From Pararhodobacter aggregans (GTDB taxonomy: Bacteria; Pseudomonadota; Alphaproteobacteria; Rhodobacterales; Rhodobacteraceae): DNA of 64,000 bases. Numbering within the stretch: the first letter of the stretch is position 1; every line of letters begins with the position of its first letter. Under the pieces are notes generated by a model. That model worked only from the letters and a program-made list of their open reading frames with translations, did no database searches and was not told the DNA's origin. The stretch is from positions 186,001 through 250,000 of the forward strand of contig NZ_QDDR01000007.1 in the NCBI RefSeq assembly GCF_003075525.1. Reading direction: 5' to 3'. Position numbers and translations under genes: made by a program. Shown piece after piece: positions 25,407 to 33,483 of this stretch.

Positions 25407-26921
25407 TCAGTCCTCGTTGGCCTCCGGCAGGGAGGGCCGTTTCAGGAAGCGCCGCAGGAACAGCGGAGCCATGAAGCCGATGATCGCCGCAACCCAGAGC
25501 CCGATGGAGACGCCGGACGAGAAGAGATAGGTCCAGTCGCCATCCGACAGCACCATGGCGCGGCGCAGGTTGTCCTCCATGGCATTGCCCAGAAGGATGC
25601 CCAGGATGATCGGCACGGTCGGGATATCCAGCTTGCGGCAGAGGTAACCCAGGACCCCGAAGGCGACCATGAGTTGCATGTCATAGCTGGAGCCGGTCAG
25701 CGAATAGATGCCCACGAAGGCCACCATCGTCACGCCCGGCAGCAGGATATGCGAGGGCACGGTCAGCACCTTCACGAAGATCTTCACCATCGGCACGTTC
25801 ATGATGAGCAGCACGACGTTGGCGATCAGAAGCGAGGCGATGAGGCCCCAGACGACCTCGGGCCGTTCGGTGAACAGCAGCGGGCCGGGGGTGATGTTGA
25901 GCGTCAGCAGCAGCGCCAGCAGCACGGCGGTGGTGCCCGAGCCGGGCACGCCCAGCGTCAGCATCGGGATCAGCGCACCCCCGGCGGCGGCGTTGTTGCC
26001 GGCCTCGGGCGCGGCGACGCCCCGGACCTCGCCCTTGCCGAAATCCTGCGGGTTCCGGGCCACGCCCTTTTCCAGGATATAGGCCAGGAACGAGCCCAGC
26101 GAGGCCCCGGCGCCGGGCAGGATCCCCGCCACGAAGCCCACGCCCGTGCCGCGCAGCATGGCGCCGGTCGAGCGTTTGAGGTCGTTCCACGGGATGCGGA
26201 CCTTGTCCAGCACCACGCCGATGGCCGAATTCTTGCCGTGGCTCTCGATGAAGAAGAACACTTCCGACACCGCGAAGAGGCCGACGATGGCGACCAGGAA
26301 GTCGATCCCGTCCATCAGGTGCAGCTCGCCGAAGGTGAAGCGCGGCATGCCGGTGGTCTTGTCCAGCCCGATCATGGCGATGCCCAGACCGATCAGCGCC
26401 GCCAGCGCCGATTTCGCCTGATTGTTCGAGCCCACGCCGCCCAGCGTGCAGAAGGCCAGCAGATAGAGGGCGAAATACTCGGCCGGGCCGAATTGATAGG
26501 CCACGCGGCTCAGCATCGGCGCCAGCAGCATCAGGCCGATGGTGGCGAGGAAGGCGCCGACGAAAGACGCCACGCCCGAGACGACCAGCGCATCGCCCGC
26601 GCGGCCCTGCCGGGCCATCGGGTAGCCGTCGAGCGTGGTCATCATCGCCGGCTCGTCACCCGGGATGTTCAGCAGGATCGAGCTGATGCGCCCGCCATAC
26701 ATCGCCCCATAATAGACCGAGGTCAGCAGGACCAGCGCCGAGATGGCATCAAGCCCCATCGAGAACGAGATCGGGATCAGCAGCGCCACGCCGTTCGACG
26801 GGCCAAGCCCCGGCAGGGCGCCGACGATGGTGCCGATGAAGCAGCCGATCACCGCCAGCATCAGCGTCCAGGGCGACAGCGCGACGCCAAAGCCCATCGC
26901 CAGGTTAGACAGGATATCCAT
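25407..26921 (-). CDS. tctA: Tripartite tricarboxylate transporter large permease TctA
   Basis: A 504-residue membrane protein with the TctA signatures GALPGLGPSNGVALLIP near residue 35 and GILPGAGASLGSFLAYIL in the middle, the paired PGxG motifs of the two inverted halves, plus GVPGSGTTAVLLALLL. It forms the transmembrane pathway of a cation-coupled, binding-protein-dependent carboxylate importer with TctB and TctC. It sits 49 bases after tctB. Confidence 0.94.
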   Translation of the reverse strand: MDILSNLAMGFGVALSPWTLMLAVIGCFIGTIVGALPGLGPSNGVALLIPISFSMGLDAISALVLLTSVYYGAMYGGRISSILLNIPGDEPAMMTTLDGYPMARQGRAGDALVVSGVASFVGAFLATIGLMLLAPMLSRVAYQFGPAEYFALYLLAFCTLGGVGSNNQAKSALAALIGLGIAMIGLDKTTGMPRFTFGELHLMDGIDFLVAIVGLFAVSEVFFFIESHGKNSAIGVVLDKVRIPWNDLKRSTGAMLRGTGVGFVAGILPGAGASLGSFLAYILEKGVARNPQDFGKGEVRGVAAPEAGNNAAAGGALIPMLTLGVPGSGTTAVLLALLLTLNITPGPLLFTERPEVVWGLIASLLIANVVLLIMNVPMVKIFVKVLTVPSHILLPGVTMVAFVGIYSLTGSSYDMQLMVAFGVLGYLCRKLDIPTVPIILGILLGNAMEDNLRRAMVLSDGDWTYLFSSGVSIGLWVAAIIGFMAPLFLRRFLKRPSLPEANED

Positions 26922-26970
26922 GGTTTTCCCCCAGGGCGCGCCGGTTCAGGCGACCCGTGTCACGACGCGC

Positions 26971-27411
26971 TCAGAACCAGTGGCGCGGAAATCCCACCAG
27001 CCCGAGGCCGAGGATCATCTTGAAAAGAACGAAGAGCCCGACCGACAGCCCGATCCCGGTCAGCAGCGCGCTGACGGGTTTGGGGTTGATCTGGTAGCTC
27101 AGCACCCCCGCGGCGACCGCCGTCGGGATGATGAAGCCCAGCGGCCGCACCGCCGAGGCATAGCCGATGAGCACCGCCAGCGCGATGGCCAGCTGCAGGA
27201 TCGTGCCCAGCCCCGGCCAGTCGGCATTGGCATCCGGGCGGATCACCAGCACCAGCGAGCACAGGATCACCGCGCCCCCGATCATGTAGGGGAAGACGCG
27301 CGGGCCCACCGGGTCGGAGAGAAAGCTGGTCTGAATGTGGGTGGCGCTGAAGAGATACCCCAGCGCCACCAGCATCATGACCAGACCGAAGATCCGGTCA
27401 GCCTTGATCAT
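26971..27411 (-). CDS. tctB: Tripartite tricarboxylate transporter small permease TctB
   Basis: A 146-residue membrane protein with four predicted helices and the TctB-type opening (IFGLVMMLVALGYLFSATHI, then GPRVFPYMIGGAVIL). Its start overlaps the tctC stop (ATGA). It has no known catalytic role but is needed for TctA function. Confidence 0.9.
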   Translation of the reverse strand: MIKADRIFGLVMMLVALGYLFSATHIQTSFLSDPVGPRVFPYMIGGAVILCSLVLVIRPDANADWPGLGTILQLAIALAVLIGYASAVRPLGFIIPTAVAAGVLSYQINPKPVSALLTGIGLSVGLFVLFKMILGLGLVGFPRHWF

Positions 27412-28367
27412 TGCAGGATCCCGATCTCGCGCGAGATCTCCTGGATTTCGGCGATATTGGCGTTGACGAAGGCCTCGAACTCGTCACCCACCAGCGTGTA
27501 GGGGGCCAGGCCGTTGTCGTGCATCACCTGCTGCCATTGCTCGCTGTCGGCGACCTGCTGCAGGCGCGCGGTCCAGGCCTCGAACTGCTCGTCGGTGATG
27601 TCATGGGGCACGTAGAGACCGCGCCAGTTCATCGCCACCAGGTCGACGCCCTGCTCGCGCGCGGTGGGGATGTCGTAGCCGTCGATCCGCTCGGGCGAAA
27701 GAACCGCCAGCGCGCGCACTTCGCCCGACGAGATGAAGCCGCCGATTTCCGAGATGTCGCCGGTCATCGCCTGGGTGAAGCCGCCGACTGTCTGGGTGAT
27801 CGCGTCGGCGCCGCCGTCGAGGCCGATGTAGCGGATGGCGCGGGCGTCCTCGAACCCGGTACGCGACATCAGCATCAGCACTTTCAGGTGGTCATAGCCG
27901 CCCACGGCCGAACCGCCGGCGAAAGCCACCGACGAGGGGTCGGCGGTGACGGCCGCGACCAGATCGCCCAGCGTCTGATAGGGGCTGTCCGCCGCCACGA
28001 CGATGACGCCCGGATCGCCGGCAATGGTGCCCAGCCAGCGGACCTGATCCGCGGTCATCCCGGCGAAGGCGTTCTGCGCCAGACGGGTCGTGGTCGCCGA
28101 CGAGGCCGCGACGATCAGGTCGCCGTCATCGCCCCGGTCGCTGACCACGGCGGTATAGGCGACGCCGCCACCGGCCCCGGCCATGTTCGTCACCTGCACC
28201 GGCGAGGGCACGGCGCCGATCTCATAGAGGATGCGGCCGATCTGGCGGCAGGTGAAATCCCAGCCGCCGCCGGGGTTGGCGGGGGCGATGCATTCGGTGG
28301 CCAGCGCCGGGGTGCCGACGGCCAGCAGAGCGCCCAGCGACAGCGCGGGCAGCGAAAGACGGGTCAT
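27408..28367 (-). CDS. tctC: Tripartite tricarboxylate transporter binding protein TctC
   Basis: A 319-residue periplasmic binding protein with a signal peptide (cleavage near ALA-TE). The ECIAPANPGGGWDFTCR motif makes the ligand pocket of Bug/TctC proteins, which bind carboxylates through two water molecules; DGGADAITQTVGGFTQAMTG follows. GGGAGGAA precedes the start. It is the first gene of tctCBA-atuA-DUF4387 and divergent from tctDE, the usual arrangement for inducible TctC expression. Confidence 0.93.
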   Translation of the reverse strand: MTRLSLPALSLGALLAVGTPALATECIAPANPGGGWDFTCRQIGRILYEIGAVPSPVQVTNMAGAGGGVAYTAVVSDRGDDGDLIVAASSATTTRLAQNAFAGMTADQVRWLGTIAGDPGVIVVAADSPYQTLGDLVAAVTADPSSVAFAGGSAVGGYDHLKVLMLMSRTGFEDARAIRYIGLDGGADAITQTVGGFTQAMTGDISEIGGFISSGEVRALAVLSPERIDGYDIPTAREQGVDLVAMNWRGLYVPHDITDEQFEAWTARLQQVADSEQWQQVMHDNGLAPYTLVGDEFEAFVNANIAEIQEISREIGILQ

Positions 28368-28499
28368 GGAGTTCCTCCCAGTTGGTGCCGGGGGCGGGAA
28401 CGGGCGGGCCGCGTCCTCCCCCTTGCGCCGGGCAGGATTCGCTGGGAACCTTGCACAGACCTGTCACGAACTTGTCAGGTCGCAAGAAAAAGAGGCGCC

Positions 28500-29165
28500 A
28501 TGCGGTTTCTTCTGATCGAAGACAATGCAGATCTTGCCCGCTCGGTCCGCGAGCGGCTGGAGATGGACGGTCACGCCGTCGATCACGCCGCCTCGCTGTC
28601 CGAGGCCGAGGACCATCTGGCCGTCGCGCCCTACGACCTGATCCTGCTGGACATCACCCTGCCCGACGGCGACGGCCGCGGCTTCCTGCAACGCCAGCGC
28701 GCGCGCAAGGCCGATACGCCGGTGATCGTGCTGACCGCGCGCTCGGCGGTGTCGGACCGGGTGGATACGCTGGATCTGGGCGCCGACGATTATCTGACCA
28801 AACCCTTCGATTTCGCGGAACTGGAGGCCCGCTGCCGCGCCGTGCTGCGGCGGCGGGGCGGCACGGTGACCAATCTGCAAAGCTACGCCGATCTGGTGTT
28901 CGATCCGATGGGCGGTTTCGTCTCGGTCGCGGGCGAGAACCGCGACCTTCGTAACCGGGAATTGCGGCTGCTGGAGGTGCTGCTGTCGGCGCCCGGGCGC
29001 ATCCTGTCCAAGGATCAGCTCTGCGACCGGCTGTTTTCCCTCTCCGAACCCGTCTCCGACAACGCGATCGAGGTCTATATCGCCCGGCTGCGCAAGAAGC
29101 TGGAGGGCTCGACCGCCCGGATCGAGACGGTGCGCGGCCTCGGCTACCGGCTGACCGGGGGATGA
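28500..29165 (+). CDS. tctD: Two-component response regulator (TctD/OmpR family)
   Basis: A 221-residue OmpR-type regulator: receiver domain with LLIEDNADLA and phospho-acceptor Asp in LILLDITLPDGDG, the conserved KPFDF, and a C-terminal winged helix (DNAIEVYIARLRKKL, IETVRGLGYRLTG). Position opposite tctC and coupling to a TctE-like kinase make it the likely activator of tctCBA. The intergenic 28368-28499 contains CTGTCACGAACTTGTCAGG, a possible but weak dyad. Confidence 0.9.
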   Translation: MRFLLIEDNADLARSVRERLEMDGHAVDHAASLSEAEDHLAVAPYDLILLDITLPDGDGRGFLQRQRARKADTPVIVLTARSAVSDRVDTLDLGADDYLTKPFDFAELEARCRAVLRRRGGTVTNLQSYADLVFDPMGGFVSVAGENRDLRNRELRLLEVLLSAPGRILSKDQLCDRLFSLSEPVSDNAIEVYIARLRKKLEGSTARIETVRGLGYRLTGG

Positions 29166-30541
29166 GGGCGCGCGCGCCCTCGCTGCGCCGTCGGCTGGTG
29201 GTGCAGCTGATCGTGCTCTCGGCCGGGCTGGCGGTGGCGCTCTACGTCGCCGTGCGGCTGGGGGCCGAGCGGGCGTCGGAGGCGACGCTGGACGGGATCC
29301 TTGGCGCCGCCACGTCGACCATTGCCGAGGAACTGCGCAGCGTCGAGGGCGGGGCCGAGCTGGACCTCTCGCCCGGGACTTTCTCCATGCTGGCGGCGAT
29401 GGGCGAGGAGCGGATCTTTCACCGCATCGACATCAACGGGTTGCCGGTCACCGGCTACGCCGACCTGCCCCTGCCGCCCCAGGCCCCGACCGCGCTGCAA
29501 CCCGTGTTCTACGACGCCGAATACCGCGATGCCGATCTGCGGCTGGTGGCCGTCGCCCGCAGCCTGATGATCGAGAACCGCGCCGCGCCGGTGCTGGTGA
29601 TCGTCGGCCAGACGCGCGAGGGGCAGCGGGCCATCGCGCTGGGGCTGGCGAACCGGGCGGCGGCGCTGGGGCTGGTGGTGTTCCTCTTCGCGATCCCGTT
29701 CAGCCTGCTGTCGGCGCGCACCCTCTTGCGCCCCATCGGTCGGCTGGCCGAGGCCGTGGGCCGTCGCGGTGGCCATGACCTGCGCCCGGTGCGCCACCCC
29801 GCGCCGGCGGAACTCGCGCCACTGGTCGAACAGCTCAACGCCTTCATCGCAAGGCTGCGCCAGACGCTGGCCCAGACCGAAACCTTCATCGCCGAAGCCG
29901 CGCATCACATCCGCACCCCGCTGGCCACGCTGAGGTCCGAGGCCGAGATGGCGCTCAGGCAGGCGGGCGACGAGCCGACGCGCGCCCGGCTGCGCGGCAT
30001 GATCCGGGCGACCGAGGAATCCGCGCGCTCGGCCAATCAGTTGCTGGACCATGCCACGGTCCTGTTTCGCGCCGACCAGAAGGCGCAGGACCGCGTGGAT
30101 CTGGGCGCCATGGCTCGGGCGCTGGCCGAACGCTTCCAGCCGACGGCCGACCTCAAGGACATGGAGATCTGCCTGTCGCTGCCCGAGGAGACGCTGGAAA
30201 CCTCGGGCGATGCGGTGCTGATCGAGGCGGCCTTGCGCAACCTGATCGACAATGCGGTGAAATATTCGCCTGCCGATTCGACGGTGGATATCAGCCTTGT
30301 CGACGATCTGGGATACGCCCGGATCGAGGTGACCGACCGCGGCCGGGGACTGGGCGGCGAGACGCAGGCGGCGCTGGCCCAGCGCTTCCGCCGGGGGGCG
30401 AATGTGGGCGGTGTGGTGGGCTCGGGTCTGGGCCTGACCATCGTCAGCGAAACGGCAACCGCCATGGGAGGCCGCTTCGCGCTGGCCGAAAGAGAGGAGG
30501 GCGGCACATGCGCCACGCTCTGGTTTCCACGCTCGCGCTGA
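29162..30541 (+). CDS. tctE: Sensor histidine kinase (TctE-like)
   Basis: A 459-residue membrane kinase. The first transmembrane helix is near residue 15, followed by a periplasmic 2CSK_N-type sensor region (about 40-165), a second helix (ALGLVVFLFAIPFSLL), a HAMP-like linker, the H-box AEAAHHIRTPLATLRSEAEM, then N-box LRNLIDNAVKYSP and G-boxes (DRGRGLGG, GSGLGLTIV). The start overlaps tctD by ATGA, and a binding-protein gene begins inside its 3' end, suggesting ligand sensing by a complex. Confidence 0.9.
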   Translation: MRARAPSLRRRLVVQLIVLSAGLAVALYVAVRLGAERASEATLDGILGAATSTIAEELRSVEGGAELDLSPGTFSMLAAMGEERIFHRIDINGLPVTGYADLPLPPQAPTALQPVFYDAEYRDADLRLVAVARSLMIENRAAPVLVIVGQTREGQRAIALGLANRAAALGLVVFLFAIPFSLLSARTLLRPIGRLAEAVGRRGGHDLRPVRHPAPAELAPLVEQLNAFIARLRQTLAQTETFIAEAAHHIRTPLATLRSEAEMALRQAGDEPTRARLRGMIRATEESARSANQLLDHATVLFRADQKAQDRVDLGAMARALAERFQPTADLKDMEICLSLPEETLETSGDAVLIEAALRNLIDNAVKYSPADSTVDISLVDDLGYARIEVTDRGRGLGGETQAALAQRFRRGANVGGVVGSGLGLTIVSETATAMGGRFALAEREEGGTCATLWFPRSR

Positions 30542-31536
30542 TCCTGTCGGTCACGCTGGCCTGGGGGTTCGAGACCGAGGCCGAGCGCCATTTCGGCCCC
30601 GAGAACGCGCCCCGTATCCGCGTATTGGGGACCACCGACCTCGCGTTCTTCTCGCCGGTGGCCGAGGCGTTTCTGGCCGAAAACCCGGGCCTTGGCATCG
30701 AGTACCTGCAGGCCTCCAGCCAATCGGTCAGCCTGGCCGTCGACGCCGAGGGCGCGCCCTTCGATCTGGTGATCTCCACCGCGATGGATCTGCAGATGAA
30801 GCTGGCCAATGACGGCTTTGCCCGGGCCCTGCCGCCCGATATCGTGCAGCGTCTGCCGGGCTGGGCGCGCTGGCGCGACCGGCTGGTGTCGATCGCGCTG
30901 GAACCCGTGGTGCTGCTGATCGCCCAATCGGCGCTGAACGGCCAGCCGCCGCCGCGATCCCGCCGCGACCTGATCGCGCTGCTCAGGGACCATCCCGAGA
31001 CCTTCGCCGGGCGCATCGGCACCTATGATCCGCGGATCTCGGGCGCGGGTTATCTGTTCCTGACGCAGGACGCGCGGATGTCCGATTCCATCTGGCGTCT
31101 GGCCGAGGTGATGGGCCGCCTCGACGCGCGGCTCTATTGCTGCTCGGGCGAGGTGATCGAGGGGCTGATCGCGGGCGATCTGGTGGTCGGCTACAACGTG
31201 CTGGGCAGCTATGCCGCCGCCAATCTGCCCGAGGGTTCGGGCGTGCTGGTCGTGCCGATGGAGGATTTCACCATCACCCTGCAGCGCACCGCCCTGATTC
31301 CGGTCAATGCCGCCGATCCCGACGGGGGCGCGGCGCTGTTGCGCTTCATCCTCTCGGATGTCGGGCAGGACATCCAGGCGCAGGTCACCGGCGGCAGCGT
31401 CATGCGCCCCGAGAGCTTCACCAGCCAGCCCTGGCTGATGCCGATCCGGCTGGATCCCGGCCTGTTGTCGACCCTCGACACCATGACCCGCGACCGCTTC
31501 CTGGCCGAATGGACCGCCGCCCTCGATCAGCCCTGA
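30508..31536 (+). CDS. Periplasmic solute-binding protein coupled to the TctDE kinase
   Basis: A 342-residue secreted protein: signal peptide ([20 protein letters not shown]), then an extracellular solute-binding fold of the iron/thiosulfate type ([58 protein letters not shown]). The ATG has an ideal GAGGAGG and lies 34 bases inside tctE, so it is co-translated with the kinase. No permease or ATPase genes follow. It is therefore likely an accessory sensor that presents ligand to TctE rather than an importer component (inference). Confidence 0.82.
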   Translation: MRHALVSTLALILSVTLAWGFETEAERHFGPENAPRIRVLGTTDLAFFSPVAEAFLAENPGLGIEYLQASSQSVSLAVDAEGAPFDLVISTAMDLQMKLANDGFARALPPDIVQRLPGWARWRDRLVSIALEPVVLLIAQSALNGQPPPRSRRDLIALLRDHPETFAGRIGTYDPRISGAGYLFLTQDARMSDSIWRLAEVMGRLDARLYCCSGEVIEGLIAGDLVVGYNVLGSYAAANLPEGSGVLVVPMEDFTITLQRTALIPVNAADPDGGAALLRFILSDVGQDIQAQVTGGSVMRPESFTSQPWLMPIRLDPGLLSTLDTMTRDRFLAEWTAALDQP

Positions 31537-31597
31537 GCGCTGGAAAGCGCCGCGCCGCATCCCATATCTGACCAGTCATCCCCGAACTGAGGAGCCC

Positions 31598-32035
31598 ATG
31601 ACTTATTCCAAGACCCAAGACGCCCTCGACCGCCTGACGCCCGAGCAATTCCGCGTCACGCAGCAGAACGGCACCGAGCGCCCCTATACCAACGAATTCG
31701 ACGAGCATTTCGAGCCGGGGATCTATGTCGATGTCGTCTCCGGCGAGCCGCTCTTCGGCTCGTCCGCCAAGTATAATTCGGGCTGCGGCTGGCCCGCCTT
31801 CACCAAGCCCATCGTCCCCGCCCATGTCATCGAGAAACGCGACCTCACCCATGGCATGATCCGCGTCGAGGTCCGCTCGGCCCATGGCGACAGCCATCTG
31901 GGCCATGTCTTCCCCGACGGCCCGCGCGATCAGGGGGGCCTGCGCTATTGCATCAACTCCGCCTCGCTGCGGTTCATCCCCAAGGACCGGATGGAGGCCG
32001 AAGGCTACGGCGCGTATCTCGACCAGGCGGAGTGA
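31598..32035 (+). CDS. msrB: Peptide-methionine (R)-S-oxide reductase MsrB
   Basis: A 145-residue MsrB. SGCGWPAF and the metal/fold region [19 protein letters not shown] are followed by the catalytic Cys in [12 protein letters not shown]. It reduces methionine-R-sulfoxide in proteins using thioredoxin. Only one Cys of each structural zinc CxxC pair is visible, so this is probably a non-zinc MsrB. GAGGAG precedes the ATG. Confidence 0.93.
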   Translation: MTYSKTQDALDRLTPEQFRVTQQNGTERPYTNEFDEHFEPGIYVDVVSGEPLFGSSAKYNSGCGWPAFTKPIVPAHVIEKRDLTHGMIRVEVRSAHGDSHLGHVFPDGPRDQGGLRYCINSASLRFIPKDRMEAEGYGAYLDQAE

Positions 32036-32057
32036 ACCCATCCGATGATGAGGATGA

Positions 32058-32091
32058 AAGCAGGCCGCGGGGCGATCTCCGCGACCTGCTT
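32058..32091 (+). terminator. Hairpin after msrB, possible terminator
   Basis: AAGCAGG and CGCGG pair with CCGCG and CCTGCTT around an 8-base loop, 23 bases after the msrB stop. The tail is CCCCCTCTC rather than a T run, so factor-independent termination would be weak. The rest of 32036-32329 holds no gene. Its AT-rich end (TTAAATTATTGTGATG near 32264) probably carries the promoter of the next genes. Confidence 0.4.
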
Positions 32092-32329
32092 CCCCCTCTC
32101 GAATCATCGCGGCGATTGTCTGGTGTTGTGCCATGGCCGAGGGCTTGGTCCCCGGCGATTTCCTGAGGCGCCCCTATAGCGAATCCCGATGGCACAAGGG
32201 CCAAGGATCGACACCTTCAATCAATCCGGACCCTTCGGATCGGAAATCCGGTGCGGTGGACGTTAAATTATTGTGATGAGGATCGACGCTCCCTAGGCTT
32301 TCGCCGTCTGTTCAAGGGAGTCCTATTTT

Positions 32330-32821
32330 ATGCAAACCAGAAGATTACTGTCCGCCTTTGGCCTGTCGCTGGGCCTTGTTTCTCCAGCCCTCGTTTCACC
32401 CGCCCTTGCAGCCACCGATTTGCGCGGTGGCGGGTTCCTCACGGATTTTGTCGGCTGCGAAAGCGCGGGATGGGCTGGCACCGCGACGATCACCTCGCGC
32501 TGGCGCCTGGCCGGCCTGCCGGAAAATCACGCCACGCTCAGCCGCATTACCATTCTCCTGAACAGCGGCGTCATCAATTACTCGTTCGACTTTCAGCCCG
32601 GCGACTATCCCGAGCTCGGCGAATGGTTCCCGGTGAACACAGCATTGATCTTCGGCTCCGCGGGGACCGCCAGCGACGTGCAGCTGCGCGTTCTGGAAAC
32701 CTCGCCCATCGATCAGGTCACCGATGGCGCCACGACAGTTTTCGTCGCTTTCGAACTGCAGAATTTCGACGGTACGCCAGGGTGCAACGCCCGCGGTCGT
32801 GTCGCGCTGGCCGTACAATGA
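32330..32821 (+). CDS. Secreted protein of unknown function, paralogue 1
   Basis: A 163-residue protein with a signal peptide (cleavage near ALA-AT). The mature part starts DLRGGGFLTDFVGCESAGW and ends GTPGCNARGRVALAVQ, predicted mostly beta. One Cys near each end could form a disulfide. AAGGGAG precedes the ATG. It is 20 bases upstream of a second gene with the same plan (GGG...GCE..GW near the N-terminus, C-A near the C-terminus), so the pair arose by tandem duplication. No family is recognised. Confidence 0.78.
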   Translation: MQTRRLLSAFGLSLGLVSPALVSPALAATDLRGGGFLTDFVGCESAGWAGTATITSRWRLAGLPENHATLSRITILLNSGVINYSFDFQPGDYPELGEWFPVNTALIFGSAGTASDVQLRVLETSPIDQVTDGATTVFVAFELQNFDGTPGCNARGRVALAVQ

Positions 32822-32841
32822 CCCGGATCGGAGGAACCATC

Positions 32842-33324
32842 ATGACGCTGTTCTCCAGAACCCGGCTGACGCTGGCCGGCCTCGTCGCCGCGGCAACCCT
32901 GTCGCTCTCTCCCGCCGCGATGGCCCAGGACTTCCTCGGCGGCGGCACCATCGCCGAATTCTCGGGCTGCGAGGAGCAGGGCTGGAGCAACCCGCAGATG
33001 ATCCGCGCCCGGATGCGGCTGGCCGCGACCGCCACCAACGGCATGAACGCGCTGTCGCTGTTTCTGACCGACGGCACGGTCACGCTGACCATCCCCGACC
33101 CGCTGGCGCCCGGGGGAACCTGGCGGCGGATCTGGGGCGGCGCGGTCTGGGACGAGCCCGGCGGCTGGGATCCCCGGCCCCGCGTGCGGATCCGCAACGT
33201 CTTTGTGATCGGCGGCGCCACGCCCGCCACGGCCGAGGATCTGCTGATCCGCCTGCGGGTGCGCGGCTTCAACTGGATGCCCTATTGCGAGGCTACGGTC
33301 GTTCTGGCGTTGACCCGCCGCTGA
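32842..33324 (+). CDS. Secreted protein of unknown function, paralogue 2
   Basis: A 160-residue protein with signal peptide (AAATLSLSPAAMAQ). The mature start DFLGGGTIAEFSGCEEQGW aligns with paralogue 1, and the end (NWMPYCEATVVLALTRR) keeps the second Cys. The middle is beta-rich and Trp-rich (TWRRIWGGAVWDEPGGWD). GGAGGAA precedes the ATG at 32842. It is co-transcribed with paralogue 1 and followed by a strong terminator, so the two make a closed bicistronic unit. Confidence 0.78.
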   Translation: MTLFSRTRLTLAGLVAAATLSLSPAAMAQDFLGGGTIAEFSGCEEQGWSNPQMIRARMRLAATATNGMNALSLFLTDGTVTLTIPDPLAPGGTWRRIWGGAVWDEPGGWDPRPRVRIRNVFVIGGATPATAEDLLIRLRVRGFNWMPYCEATVVLALTRR

Positions 33325-33349
33325 GCGGCGCGCCTCTGGGCGATTGGCG

Positions 33350-33375
33350 ACGGCCGGGGAAACCCGGCCGTTTTG
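33350..33375 (+). terminator. Rho-independent terminator of the paralogous secreted-protein operon
   Basis: The stem ACGGCCGGG / CCCGGCCGT with a GAAA tetraloop is followed by TTTT. It is 25 bases after the stop of the second paralogue. Confidence 0.88.
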
Positions 33376-33483
33376 CCATGGCGGCCGCCGGAGCGGAGGA
33401 GGGCTTTCCAAGCGCGGCCTTGACGGGGAGGCCCCTGCACTAGACTAGTGCGGCAAAGGCGATTCCGATCGAAAGGAAGATCG

